This document shows, in pieces, positions 54,780 to 64,000 of a stretch of 64,000 nt of DNA (the first letter of the stretch is position 1; each line of letters starts with the position of its first letter). The notes under the pieces are model-generated. The model saw only the letters and a list, made by a program, of their open reading frames with translations. It was not told where the DNA came from and ran no database searches. The DNA lies in contig JBAMJR010000195.1 of the NCBI GenBank assembly GCA_038501785.1, forward strand, positions 5,201,001-5,265,000, read 5' to 3'. The DNA is from Myoxocephalus aenaeus. Taxonomy: Eukaryota; Chordata; Actinopteri; Perciformes; Cottidae. A program made the position numbers and the translations under genes.

Positions 54780-55258
54780 AGTTCAGCAAGGTGGGATCGG
54801 TAGCTAAGCTAGCGCCTATCCGGTGTTCGCGCTGTTGCTAACGAACGCTAACTGAACCTCCCGCGAGCCGCTGTCCCGCCTGATACGACCGAGAGCTCGT
54901 AGCCAGCGCCGCCGCTTGTCTCCATGATCGTCAGCGTTAGCTAGCGACTGTGAGGGGTGTGCGGAAGTAGACGGAGCCGGTAACGGTACCAGCAAGCAGC
55001 AGCATCAGCTCCGGGTAGTCTCGCCCTCAGCCCTGCCTCCCGCTGCTAGCAGAAGTTCCTCCTCTGCCCGTGGACCCAGTAGTTTGGCGAATTAGCTAGC
55101 TTAAAGCACGCCGAGGCGGTGGATATACATGTCTGCCTCTCAACCACGAGACGAGCTACGAAAGGGAAATCTTGCAGTTCATGTTTCGCCAAGAAGAAGT
55201 TGGTGTGACGTCTTTTATTCCATCTTGTTCGTATCTTTTCCAACACGAGAAGAGGAAT
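54780..55258 (+). promoter_or_regulatory. CpG-rich promoter and 5' leader of tmem164
   Basis: A sharp shift from AT-rich intergenic DNA to GC- and CpG-rich sequence (GCGCTGTTGC, CCGCGAGCCGC, GCGCCGCCGC) immediately upstream of the tmem164 start. No TATA box is evident, as is usual for broadly expressed CpG-type promoters. The transcription start cannot be placed. The leader contains a 6-codon uORF at 54924-54944, a larger overlapping uORF at 55129, and an in-frame upstream ATG at 55181. Confidence 0.55.
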
Positions 55259-55272
55259 ATGTCCAGATATAA
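55129..55272 (+). promoter_or_regulatory. Upstream ORF overlapping the tmem164 start codon
   Basis: ATG at 55129 opens 47 codons in a different frame from tmem164 and stops at TAA 55270-55272, past the main ATG at 55259. Ribosomes that use it cannot reinitiate at the main start, so it should lower output. Its start context is weak (T at -3, T at +4), which would permit leaky scanning. It matters only if transcription begins upstream of 55129. Confidence 0.5.
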
Positions 55273-55621
55273 CATTTACAGCCTGTTGGACTGGATCTAC
55301 GGCGGGGTGGACCCAAAGTTCGAGGGCAACGGGGGCCCCGAGTGCGCCGCCTTCATCGCGCCCCAGCAGCGCCTCAGCGAAAGTCTGGTCATCGTCCTCG
55401 TCTCCCTGGTGGAGGTATGCGTGGCGCTCAGGAAGATCAACCTCTCCAAGGAGCACAGGGTGGTGGGCAAAGACTGCACGCGGGCGAAGGAGGACAGTCT
55501 GGGCAAGAACCTGTTGCTGGTGGCCCTTTGCATGACTTTTGGAGTGGAGGTTGGGTTCAAGTTCGCGACCAAGACTGTGATCTATCTGCTGAACCCCTGC
55601 CATGTCATGACAATGGTTCAG
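55259..55621 (+). CDS. tmem164: tmem164 coding exon 1
   Basis: ATG at 55259 (context aggaatATG); donor CAG|gtaagg, phase 0 out, 121 codons. The loop between the first two hydrophobic segments (about residues 60-82, NLSKEHRVVGKDCTRAKEDS) is around ten residues shorter than I recall for the human protein. The Cys in LNPCH (residue 114) aligns with the cysteine I recall being described as catalytic. An in-frame ATG at 55181 would add 26 residues, but that extension has no family support. Confidence 0.95.
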
Positions 55622-57380
55622 GTAAGGATGAGGTCTGTGTGTGTGTGTGTGTGTGTGTGACCACCAATGAAATGTACATGAAGACAATGACTTTACTTGT
55701 ATTTATCTCCTTCTAGAGTTTAGGGAAACACTGGTTGACATTTTACAATCAGTGCTTTTTACTTCCTGAAGATGCCCATCAACCTGCTTTTTATTTCAAC
55801 CTTACAGCACTTGGAAACAAAACTGTGAAGTAACAGTTGTTTGTTTTCTGGCAATTTGTGTGTGTGTGTGTGTGTGTTAACCTTTTTTTTCACGGGGTGC
55901 ACATTAGTAATGACCCCAATAAAACAGGGTAAAAAAAAAAAAAAAAACCTGGGCCTCAGAAAACAAGACTCCCAATTGTCTCTGGAGTTCAGCTCCTTGA
56001 GGTATGCAACAAGTACATCTTAAGATTTGAAAAAAACGTGTGATTTGTTTGTGCCGGGCCTTTTTGTGTCACAGGAAGTAAGTTGAGTTAGTTTTGAAAT
56101 GAACATGGTTCCCCCCTCCCCCCCTTATGACTGCTGCCAAGACACACCTGTGGGTTTCTCTTCCGCCTCCTCCGTTTGGCTGACCTTCATGGGACTTGAT
56201 TGCCGCCCACAGGTCACCGCCAACTGTGTTTACGATAAATAGATGTCGCAATACACATGACTTATGGAGAGCAAAGTAATAGTAATGCGTCTTCCTGATT
56301 ATTTGACATTACATTGGGGGGGGGGGGGGGGGGTAGTAGTGTGTTAGCCAGTGGACATTGATGACTAACTTGCTGTGATGAAGAAATGACCGATGGTAGC
56401 TAAATGGCCTTTGCGTATAGGGGGCCGAGGTTAAGTAACCCACAGTGGGGATCCCTCATGCTTGTTGACAGTTGAGTGTGATCCAAAGAGGAAATACAAC
56501 TTTTGAAACAGGGTAACCGAAAGGAAGAGTCGTCTCCATCAACGGGACGGCTCTGCAGGGATTGCCACTCAGAGTTTATTTGTGAGGGAATAGGCGCAGG
56601 GGCGAGCCGGAGACTGTTTTTTTTTGCTATCAGGGAAAACAGGTGGAAGATTAGGTGTGTTATGCGTTCTTGCTTTATTGAAGGGGGTGGGGGCACTGTT
56701 TGTGCCGTTGTCCTGCAGATGATTTCTCAATGTGAGGGCTTGGACAGGGATTTCATATTTTATTGACTCTTTTTTTTTCTCTCTTCAAATCTGACTCCAC
56801 CCACCAGGTCCACATTACAGTTGGTGGATTAACAGTAAATGTTTTTTTTTATATTTTTATATCCAAACCTCTGAAAAGGAGTTCAAAGATCCTCATTCTG
56901 ACATTTTTCCACGTCTCCTTTGAGCTCTTTGATCCAGCAAAGTGCATAAAAGTAATGCGTCGGGAAATGAGAGCAAGAAGTCCAGAATGATGTGTACGTT
57001 TTACAGGTTAGAAAGGACAAAAAACCTAGGCTCTCGTAAAGTTCTCATGTTGCCCGGGAGTCGAGTGTTGCTGTATCTGAAGTCACCACAGTCCTTGAGC
57101 AATCAAGGCATGTACTCCACCCGAGTGTTGAGAATATAACCACTTGTTTGCAGCGGGTTGCCTGAGACCCCCAGCCTCCAGCCTGCTGAAGCGCTTCATC
57201 AGCATTGGCTCAATTCTACACGTTCAGTACAGTAATGTCAATATTATTACTAAATACTTCCACAGTGTGCTACTGCTAAAGATATACATATTGAATGGGA
57301 AGGAATCTCACGCCTTTTAATCAACACTGCTGCCCAGATAATGTTTTGTCATGGCTGTGTTAGTTGCCATTTGAGATCAC

Positions 57381-57466
<86 letters not shown>

Positions 57467-58777
57467 TATATATATAACAGAAAACACCAGGTGAGCAAGC
57501 ATCTCTCAGCACAGGGTGAGTGGGAGAGAGAGCGCCACCACTTCGGGTTGACGGGTTCAGTGTCTGATGAGTTGATGCCTCACACGTCTGACGACGCCGA
57601 TGTCTGTTGTGTTTTTCCTCCACGTGAAACTGGAGCAGTCACGTTGGTCTGGTTGCTGACTGGATGTCACCACAAACAAACAAACAAACAAATCAAAATC
57701 GCAGATGCGGGACACGGTGGGCCTAGCATTGCGTTGTGCTGGTTTTATTACACAAATATACAGGCTTTCCTCTTAAGTTTAGACTCATGAGCCAAGATCT
57801 TTTGGACTTGCTCTGCAAACTATTTTGGTGGAACACTGGAGTTGTCCAACGGGATGCTAACACAGGGTTCTAAGATCCCTGTTTCGAGGTCCGACGCAAC
57901 AAAAAGCCGGTGTAACATGAAAGTAGTGCAACGCGTCAGGGAAAACGTAAATCCAATCGCCACGTCACACAAATCCAATTTTAGATGCTACAAAAGAAAA
58001 ATATAACAATAATCTTGATTAAATCTGCAGTCTTGAATGTTTGAATCTGCCATGACCGTGAACATGCCGTCCGACACCGCCGATGTTCTTGGATGGCAAG
58101 AGTTTACAGGGTTCTCCACCATGGCTGGGGGTTTACTTTAAACCAGACACGGAGCTCCTCTTATCTTATCAAGTGAACTTTCTTCCCCCTTGTAGATCTT
58201 GCCAGGGCTCCAGTGTGACTGATCAGATAAACCATGATAGATTTGAGGCGGGCTGATGATAAATACTGCTTCAGGCTCCAGGAAAAGAAATGGCTCATCC
58301 CTTCTGGCAGTTCAGCAGCAGAACGGGTTGGATCAGAGTTTAAAGTGCTGCTAGTTAGCACACTGCAGCATTGGACATAAAGACTTTGTCTTTGTAGGTT
58401 GAGAGCTCGCCCCGTCGATTTGAAGTACCGCGCTGCTCACAAACCGTGTGTAACACACACACTCTGTGTCACAGATCCAGTTCCAGTATCACCGTTATCT
58501 TTAAATATAGCCACGTGTATCAGCTGTAGACACAACACCCAGCAGAACACGCTGTTGACTCCTGGAGTCATTCGGATCACGCTGTATTACCTATTGACTA
58601 GACTTGTTAAAAGGAAGTGTGGTTTAGCAGTAATGAGTTCTGTCAATCTGTAAGTAGGCCATTGATCTGCTTCTTTTTTCATCGTTGTTGTTTTTTTTTA
58701 CAGTCACTTCTACTTTAAAATAGTTCTGCAGGACATGTTTTCGTTCAATTTAAATGGTCTTATATTTGCAAAAAAAA

Positions 58778-58827
<50 letters not shown>

Positions 58828-60368
58828 TATTTAAAAAAAAGAAAATGTCAGTCTTTTGTTGGTTGTCTTAAGATTTCGTGGTTTGGAGACGGCCACCGTC
58901 CGGCGTTGTGCCTTAGGCTGCTGACCCTCCAGATACATTTATATTTCAGTCGTAAAATTAATTGAGAGAAACAACCATTGCCTTTTTAATGTTGCGACAA
59001 CACCGCCAAGGCTGGTTTGACTCATACATTTGATAATCGATGCAGATATATTTTGGACCGGAACATCTATTAGAGCTGCAGAAGCTTCCTGTGAAAAATA
59101 CTTAGAATTTAAACCCGTTTTTGTTGCTGATTTAAAGTGACGGTAAAATGTGTTCAGAATGGAGCAGACTCTGGGTTTGACGACGGTGACTCTAAAAGCA
59201 CACAACAGGAAATGTTTGCCCTTTCTAAAGAACTGAAGCACGCACTTTATACCAACACTCTTGATGGCTTGATGAAACCACATCATCGCCCAATTTGGCA
59301 GTTAAACTATGAGTGTAAACTGCGAGTGCTTCTCACCTATGGTCCTACAGTTTAGCTGTGGACCAACAAGCACTACCAGCAAGACTTTCTATTGACCGAA
59401 ACAACAACGTGCTCAGTAATTTGCACGACATCCATTTTTTTTTTTTGTGTACGGGGAAACTGCAGCAGAGATCACGTCACGCCGTTGCATTGCCGTCATA
59501 CACAAAGTACATGTAAAGTATTGTATCCACAACCAAGAATATGTTTTTTACATGTTGCCTAAATATCAAGTAATGTTCATATTAAAACTATCTGCAACAT
59601 GTTTACCATCAATTTACTTTGTGGGCTGTGGACAGTGTTCAATATTAAAGAAGTAATTATGAGCGGGGGAGGCGTTGCGGTTACGTGGCATGCACTGCAG
59701 CTATTCAGCTCTAACTGCTACCAGGTTGAGCCAGTTCGCACATGTTAGCTGGAGCAGCAACAACAACATCAAAGTGATTCTGAATCCGCTAACTAGCTGC
59801 TGCTTTGTGTAAACGCCCACTCAGAAACTTAAAGGCCGGCTGTAGCTCAGGGGGATGAGTGGTCGTCCCGCAACCACAAGGTAGCCGGCTCGATCCCCAG
59901 TCCCCCCATAGCTCACATGTCGAAGTGTCCCTGAGCAAGACACTGAACCCTTAACTGCTCCCCGGGCGCCTCACAGGGCTGCCCACTGCTTTACACTTAA
60001 TAAAGTGCATGTTTCTTTTTTTTTCTTTTCTTCTTTAACATCTCCTTTTTTGTATTTAGCTGAACAAAGTCAAAGTCGGCATGAAATGCCCATACGATTT
60101 AAAAAAAAATGGCATTATGAAAAAGAGAAAAAAGTATTTCTATACTGCAGTCAAAAAAGAATCCAATAAAACGTGTTGTTTCCTGTTCTTATAATTCACT
60201 TCACTGTTTGGTTGTCAGGTCAGTCATCAGGGCCTTTTTGGTAGCTCCTGGGCCCGGTGCTCCCAGCTTCTAAAAGTCAGGCTCTGTTCCTCCCCTCCCT
60301 GCAGGCACTCTGGTTACGTGGCGCATTAGTTCCTCCTCTGTTCTCTTATTGTATGCACTTTACAACTG

Positions 60369-60403
<35 letters not shown>

Positions 60404-60737
60404 CCGCACTCCCTGCCTACACCACTGACACCATTTCCCAGGCCTTTAGATGTTCTGATATGTTCATTATTTGAAACGGTGTGTCGTCCACTTTGTCGCA
60501 GCCGGACAGCCGAAGTCGTGACTCCATAGGAATACAAATTAAATTGGTTTTAATTAAATTATTTCATAAATGGATTATTTATATTTTTTACACATTTTCG
60601 TATTTCATAACGTGCTTTTTAGAATGTATTTAATATTGAACACTTTGGGGTTCCATGTAAGGGGGCGGTTTGTAATTGGTTGGATGCCTCTGCATTGACA
60701 CGAGGGGACAGTCTTTTACCGTTTTACCACAGGCAGC

Positions 60738-60774
<37 letters not shown>

Positions 60775-62214
60775 ACATACATACATACACACAGTAAACA
60801 ATGGTGGGCGACAACAACCGTCCTCTTTGGGAATTTGAAGGACCCAGGATGCACACCTGTCAGCTTTGGCAAACCATACTTATTCATAAAAGCTATATTA
60901 ATGTCTTGTTGTCTTGTCATTCCTCTGAAAAAAGTATTAACATTTAAGGAACACCTATTCCTCCTAATAAGGGGTTCTCATAAAATGAAAGGAAGATTTA
61001 AGATGCGCAGAGGGGGAAAAAATGATTCATCTCTGGAAAATGTTTACATGTATTTTTAAGTGGCGCATTATTCATTTAATGAATCCGGCCTTGTGCCACG
61101 AGCTTCTGTTCGTTACAGATGGTGTCTGCACAACCAACTTCAGTTCACAGTGCAGGTTAATGAGTTGATTGGCGTGCTGCAGATCAATCACAAAGACGTA
61201 CGAACCCCTTGCCAGTGGGTAGTTGTACAACAGATCTCAACTAAATTGCTTTCTTGTAATTCTGTTTCCAGCCTTTCGGCTTCCAGGCAGACCAACTCTT
61301 TCGTGTCAGATGGTGTTTCAAACCAATCCATGTTTGCAGTTTCCTCCAGGCCCCCAACAGCTCAGCCGCTGAGCTTAGATGAGATGTATAACTGGGATGA
61401 CGATCCAACATCTTGATAGGAGTGCTTTTCGAAAGAGGAAATGGCGGAATAAGAAACCGACCTTTTTGTTCTCAAATGTATACAAAATTTAAATATCAGC
61501 AGCCGTCACGTGGTTTGAATCCTCCTCATAAAGTTCCCAAAGCCTGACCAAAAGGCCTCGGCCCTTTCCCGATATCGGACAGACTCGTCAACCCGAACTC
61601 GGTGGGAGTGGGCGGAGTCAAAGCTGTGGACCCCGGCAGCGTCGGTCCAGGATTCATACACGTCCATGGCCACGCTGTCCTCTTAATAGAAATGGATTAT
61701 TTTCCCTCCTCATGGTTCCACAAGCAATGAGGTGTAGACTGTTCCAATCGACAGGGATGTGGGGATGTATGAGGTCTCTGTATTAAATGACGCTCCCAGT
61801 TTGACGAAACGGACGAGAGTACCTGCAGCAAAACGTATTATATTTATAAAATTTTCACCGCTTCACCTTGTTATTTGAATGCATTGAAGTTTGACCAACT
61901 TCCTGGGTCCCATCTAAACTCTTCTTTTTTTTTCCTCATTGGAAGCTAGAAAGCTCTCCACAGTTGCCAGTGGGGTGCTCTGTTCAAGCCTCCTGCTCCT
62001 ATTATGTTAATACAAACTTGTTAAAGCAATTTGTTCATTTTCTTTACTTACAGCACCGAACGCTCGAAGCTCTTTTGAGCGTTCAAGCTGTTCCACAATG
62101 ACTGTGAGTTTAATGTGATAATGTGGTTCCTCATCTCTCTCTCTCTCTGTGCTTTCCTCTACAGATCTTCCTGCTGGCCTGCCCGCCATGTAAAACAGCA
62201 ATGGTTGTATTTCG
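55259..62214 (+). CDS. tmem164: Transmembrane protein 164 (tmem164), first two coding exons, 3' partial
   Basis: Multi-pass membrane protein of the TMEM164 family, reported in human cells to be an acyltransferase that makes arachidonoyl ether phospholipids and affects ferroptosis. Exons 55259-55621 and 62165-62214 join in phase 0 and encode the first 137 residues. Matches to the vertebrate family: LLDWIYGGVDPKFEGNGGPE at the N-terminus, KNLLLVALCMTFGVEVGFKF, ATKTVIYLLNPCH and IFLLACPPCKTAMVVF. Hydrophobic segments lie at about residues 43-58 and 83-101. Human TMEM164 is about 297 residues, so roughly half lies beyond the window. The start at 55259 is chosen because the family begins MSRY and A occupies -3. 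Confidence 0.95.
55635..55659 (+). repeat. (GT)n microsatellite
   Basis: Pure run starting 13 bp after the tmem164 exon 1 donor. Confidence 0.95.
55856..55878 (+). repeat. (TG)n microsatellite
   Basis: About 11 TG units. Confidence 0.95.
56316..56333 (+). repeat. Poly(G) run, 18 G
   Basis: Eighteen consecutive G on the + strand, capable of G-quadruplex formation and prone to sequencing error in its length. Confidence 0.95.
57385..57476 (+). repeat. Long (TA)n array with internal T run
   Basis: About 75 bp of pure AT, a T run, then further TA. It is long enough to extrude as a cruciform and to be length-unstable. Confidence 0.97.
58780..58824 (+). repeat. (TA)n microsatellite
   Basis: Pure TA run of about 22 units. 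Confidence 0.97.
59838..60014 (+). mobile_element. tRNA-derived SINE, + orientation
   Basis: Starts GGCTGTAGCTCAGGGGGATG (A-box-like) and has a B-box-like GGCTCGATCCCC, so the 5' part derives from a tRNA. It continues AGTGTCCCTGAGCAAGACAC, TGAACCCTTAACTGCTCCCC and GGCTGCCCACTGC, the conserved body of a widespread fish SINE. The internal pol III promoter looks intact in outline. A second, inverted copy lies at 63567. Confidence 0.8.
60369..60404 (+). repeat. (CA)n microsatellite
   Basis: CA run with one CG interruption. Confidence 0.95.
60740..60793 (+). repeat. (CA)n / (CATA)n compound microsatellite
   Basis: Pure CA run passing into CATA-type units. Confidence 0.95.
62165..62214 (+). CDS. 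tmem164: tmem164 coding exon 2
   Basis: Acceptor gctttcctctacag; donor gtgagt. Phase 0 in, phase 2 out, 50 bp. Encodes IFLLACPPCKTAMVVF plus two bases of the next codon. The CPPC motif is characteristic of the family. The next exon is outside the window. Confidence 0.95.
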
Positions 62215-63566
62215 GTGAGTATATTTACCCCTGGCACATGCCCGTCTTTGATGTTATATTCAGTTAAAGTCAATGTAGATGTGTTCAGTGCTCATTGTAA
62301 ATGACTCCGAGTCATCCTGAATATAAAATAAATGTTGGGCAGACGGACTCAAAATCCACCCGGATTTTATGGACGTTGATTGTAATTACTGTTTTATTGT
62401 AATGGACTTGTCAGGGTTTATGGTCTCCTCCTCTCCACAACAGCCCCGGTCCCGGGCGGTTAATTATTCATGAGCAATGAGTGTGTTTTTGCCAGTGGGA
62501 ACACACAGTCGGATCTACTCTGAAATAAATACAAGCTGGGTCACTTTGTGTTGCGTTCGCTCATGGGAGTCGCACAGCGAGCAGCCGCGTTTCACCTGAA
62601 ATGACCACAATGTAGGCCTCTAAAGAGAATTCAATTGTGAGCTTGAGCAGCTTCATGAAGCAATTTCCAACAAGACTCTCGTCTTTGGAGAACAAAATGC
62701 TCCACTTCAAAAGTGCACTTCAGAAAGATAAGTCACCCATCAGGTCAAGATGTTCCTTGTGGTTTTTTATAATACTGTATCGGCTCACCGGGCGTTTCCC
62801 ATGAGGAGGGCTGTCATGGTTTCTAGCCTGGTTCAGGAGATTAGCAATTGTAGTTTGTGCAAACATGGCATTTTATCTGCACCTGGAGAAGAGAGATGCA
62901 AAGTGCATAGTATTTGTAGCATAAACCAAAGATGGGGAAAAAAAGAAAAAACATAAACAACTGTGGTTACTTTAGCAACAGCGAGTGTGATTTTAATACA
63001 GGAGCAAACACTCCTTGATCAGAAATCCAACAGAAGAGCAACTGGTGCGTCTGTTCACAATGCGACCACACAAACTGGTTTCACTATTTACATCATGTAA
63101 ATACCTTCAACGGCTACGCCAGAAGAAACTCTGACGATAAGTCAAATAAAAATGAGGTTTGATTCCAGCCGAATCTGAAGCAGTGACGATGTCTGCAAAT
63201 GTGACCGACTGTAAAGACTTTCAGAGGGAGGATGAAACAAAAAAATTTAGGTTTCGCAATCCGTGCCTGTGCGAGCATGACCAGCGCACACGCAGCGCAC
63301 ACACACGTAGCCTCCCGTCTGCTTGGTTTCAGCTCATTACGTGTTTCAATACCGCGTGACGGCGGGATAACGATGGAGGCTTTCATACAGATGTGCACAT
63401 TCGAGTTCGGATGCATGTCCGGGTCGGAGCTGACTGTAACACTAAAATCTAAGGTGAATATTAATGACGACAAGTGATGACATTTGCACACGTTTACAAA
63501 AGTAAACGTAGTGTAGTAATTAATGTCGTGATCAAGATAAAATGCCTATTTCAGCACTTTTTTTTT

Positions 63567-63750
63567 AATTTAAACCCCTATTAGTCCCTCAAGGGGAAAT
63601 ATATTCTCTGCATTTTAACCCATCCTTAGTAATCAGGGAGCAGTGGGCAGCCTCGTGAAGCGCCCGGGGAGCAACTGGGGGTTCAGTGTCTTGCGCAAGG
63701 ACACTTGGACATGCAAACTATGGGGACCACTCTCCCCATGAGCTACAGCC
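63567..63750 (-). mobile_element. tRNA-derived SINE, - orientation
   Basis: The reverse complement reads GGCTGTAGCTCATGGGGAGA, AGTGTCCTTGCGCAAGACAC, TGAACCCCCAGTTGCTCCCC and GGCTGCCCACTGC. It is the same family as the 59838 copy with a diverged or deleted B-box region and a longer 3' part ending TTTCCCCTTGAGGG. Confidence 0.8.
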
Positions 63751-63767
63751 TTAATAACAGTATAGAA

Positions 63768-64000
63768 CAGGGGTGTCCAAACTACGGCAGATTTTAAAAT
63801 ATAATGGAGAGAAAGTCAAGCAAACAGCAGCTAACCTGCTAGCTCAACAATCACATTTTTGCCGTCCGAACAAAACACGAGAAAATGCCTCATAACAGCT
63901 ACGAGGTCGCTCAGCTCACAGCGACACTGAAACCTCTCAGACGAGACTTCATAACACCGAGCAGAAGACTTGTCAGCTAACTTAAAGTGGAGCTGAACAC
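63768..64000 (+). mobile_element. hAT (Charlie-like) element end, cut by the window edge
   Basis: CAGGGGTGTCCAAACTACGG at 63768 is the type of inverted end carried by hAT-Charlie elements (CAGGGGTG...CCAA). The partner end would lie beyond 64000, so neither length nor target duplication can be checked. Confidence 0.45.

Larger units (their letters stand above)
55622..62164 (+). other. tmem164 intron 1 (6.5 kb)
   Basis: Rich in simple repeats: GT at 55635 and 55856, an 18-G run, two long TA arrays and two CA arrays. A + strand SINE lies at 59838. An open frame at 61060-61416 is noted in findings. No independent gene established. Confidence 0.75.
62215..64000 (+). other. tmem164 intron 2 (partial)
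   Basis: No further tmem164 exon recognised. An inverted SINE and a hAT-like end occupy the last 430 bp; the rest is unremarkable. Confidence 0.7.

Noticed and set aside
55046..55687. 213-codon antisense open frame over tmem164 exon 1
   Set aside because: It is the shadow of the conserved tmem164 coding exon and promoter on the opposite strand; the sense frame has clear homology.
59838..59910. tRNA gene
   Set aside because: A- and B-box-like sequences are present, but the conserved downstream SINE body and a second copy at 63567 show it is a SINE head.

Overview
The window is vertebrate nuclear DNA, almost certainly from a spiny-rayed (percomorph-type) ray-finned fish. The evidence is long introns with GT-AG junctions, dense CA/TA microsatellites, and several interspersed repeats of the kind common in teleost genomes: tRNA-type SINEs, Harbinger-like and hAT-like DNA elements, and decayed L2-like LINE pieces. 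There are no bacterial operons, CRISPR arrays or rRNA genes.

Two protein-coding genes are supported, both on the + strand. From 1296 to 37695 lie the last eight constitutive coding exons of gabra3, the GABA-A receptor alpha-3 subunit. The signal-peptide and N-terminal exons lie upstream of the window. The eight exons splice in frame into 438 complete residues plus stop. They cover the extracellular ligand-binding domain with Cys-loop, M1-M4 and the gephyrin-binding part of the M3-M4 loop. A strong 3' splice site at 37192 followed by 39 in-frame bases and a GT donor suggests an unreported-looking 13-codon cassette microexon in that loop. The M3 residue that mammals recode by A-to-I editing (Ile to Met) is Met in the genome here.

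From about 54780 a CpG-rich, TATA-less promoter region leads into tmem164, a membrane acyltransferase. Its first coding exon (55259-55621) and second (62165-62214) are present, and the gene continues past the right edge. Its 5' leader carries an out-of-frame uORF that overlaps the main start codon. Exon 2 is flanked by two SINE copies in opposite orientation.

The 17 kb between the gabra3 stop and the tmem164 promoter shows no recognisable protein gene. Its proximal part is probably a long gabra3 3' UTR, and the rest holds microsatellites, a LINE 3' tail and one isolated exon-like segment. gabra3 introns hold most of the mobile DNA: a 540-bp Harbinger-type element with a TAA target duplication (5851-6390); a 2.2-kb element with ~30-bp inverted ends that contains a spliced-transcript-like unit (7016-9228); a 1.3-kb element with a MYB/SANT-like coding remnant and a 68-bp mini-element inside it, itself lodged in an older repeat (11941-13775); and a 579-bp inverted-repeat element just upstream of the candidate microexon (36394-36972). 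I found no defence, biosynthetic or otherwise exotic gene system. The most interesting signals are the microexon, the genomically fixed editing position, the uORF and the nested mobile elements.
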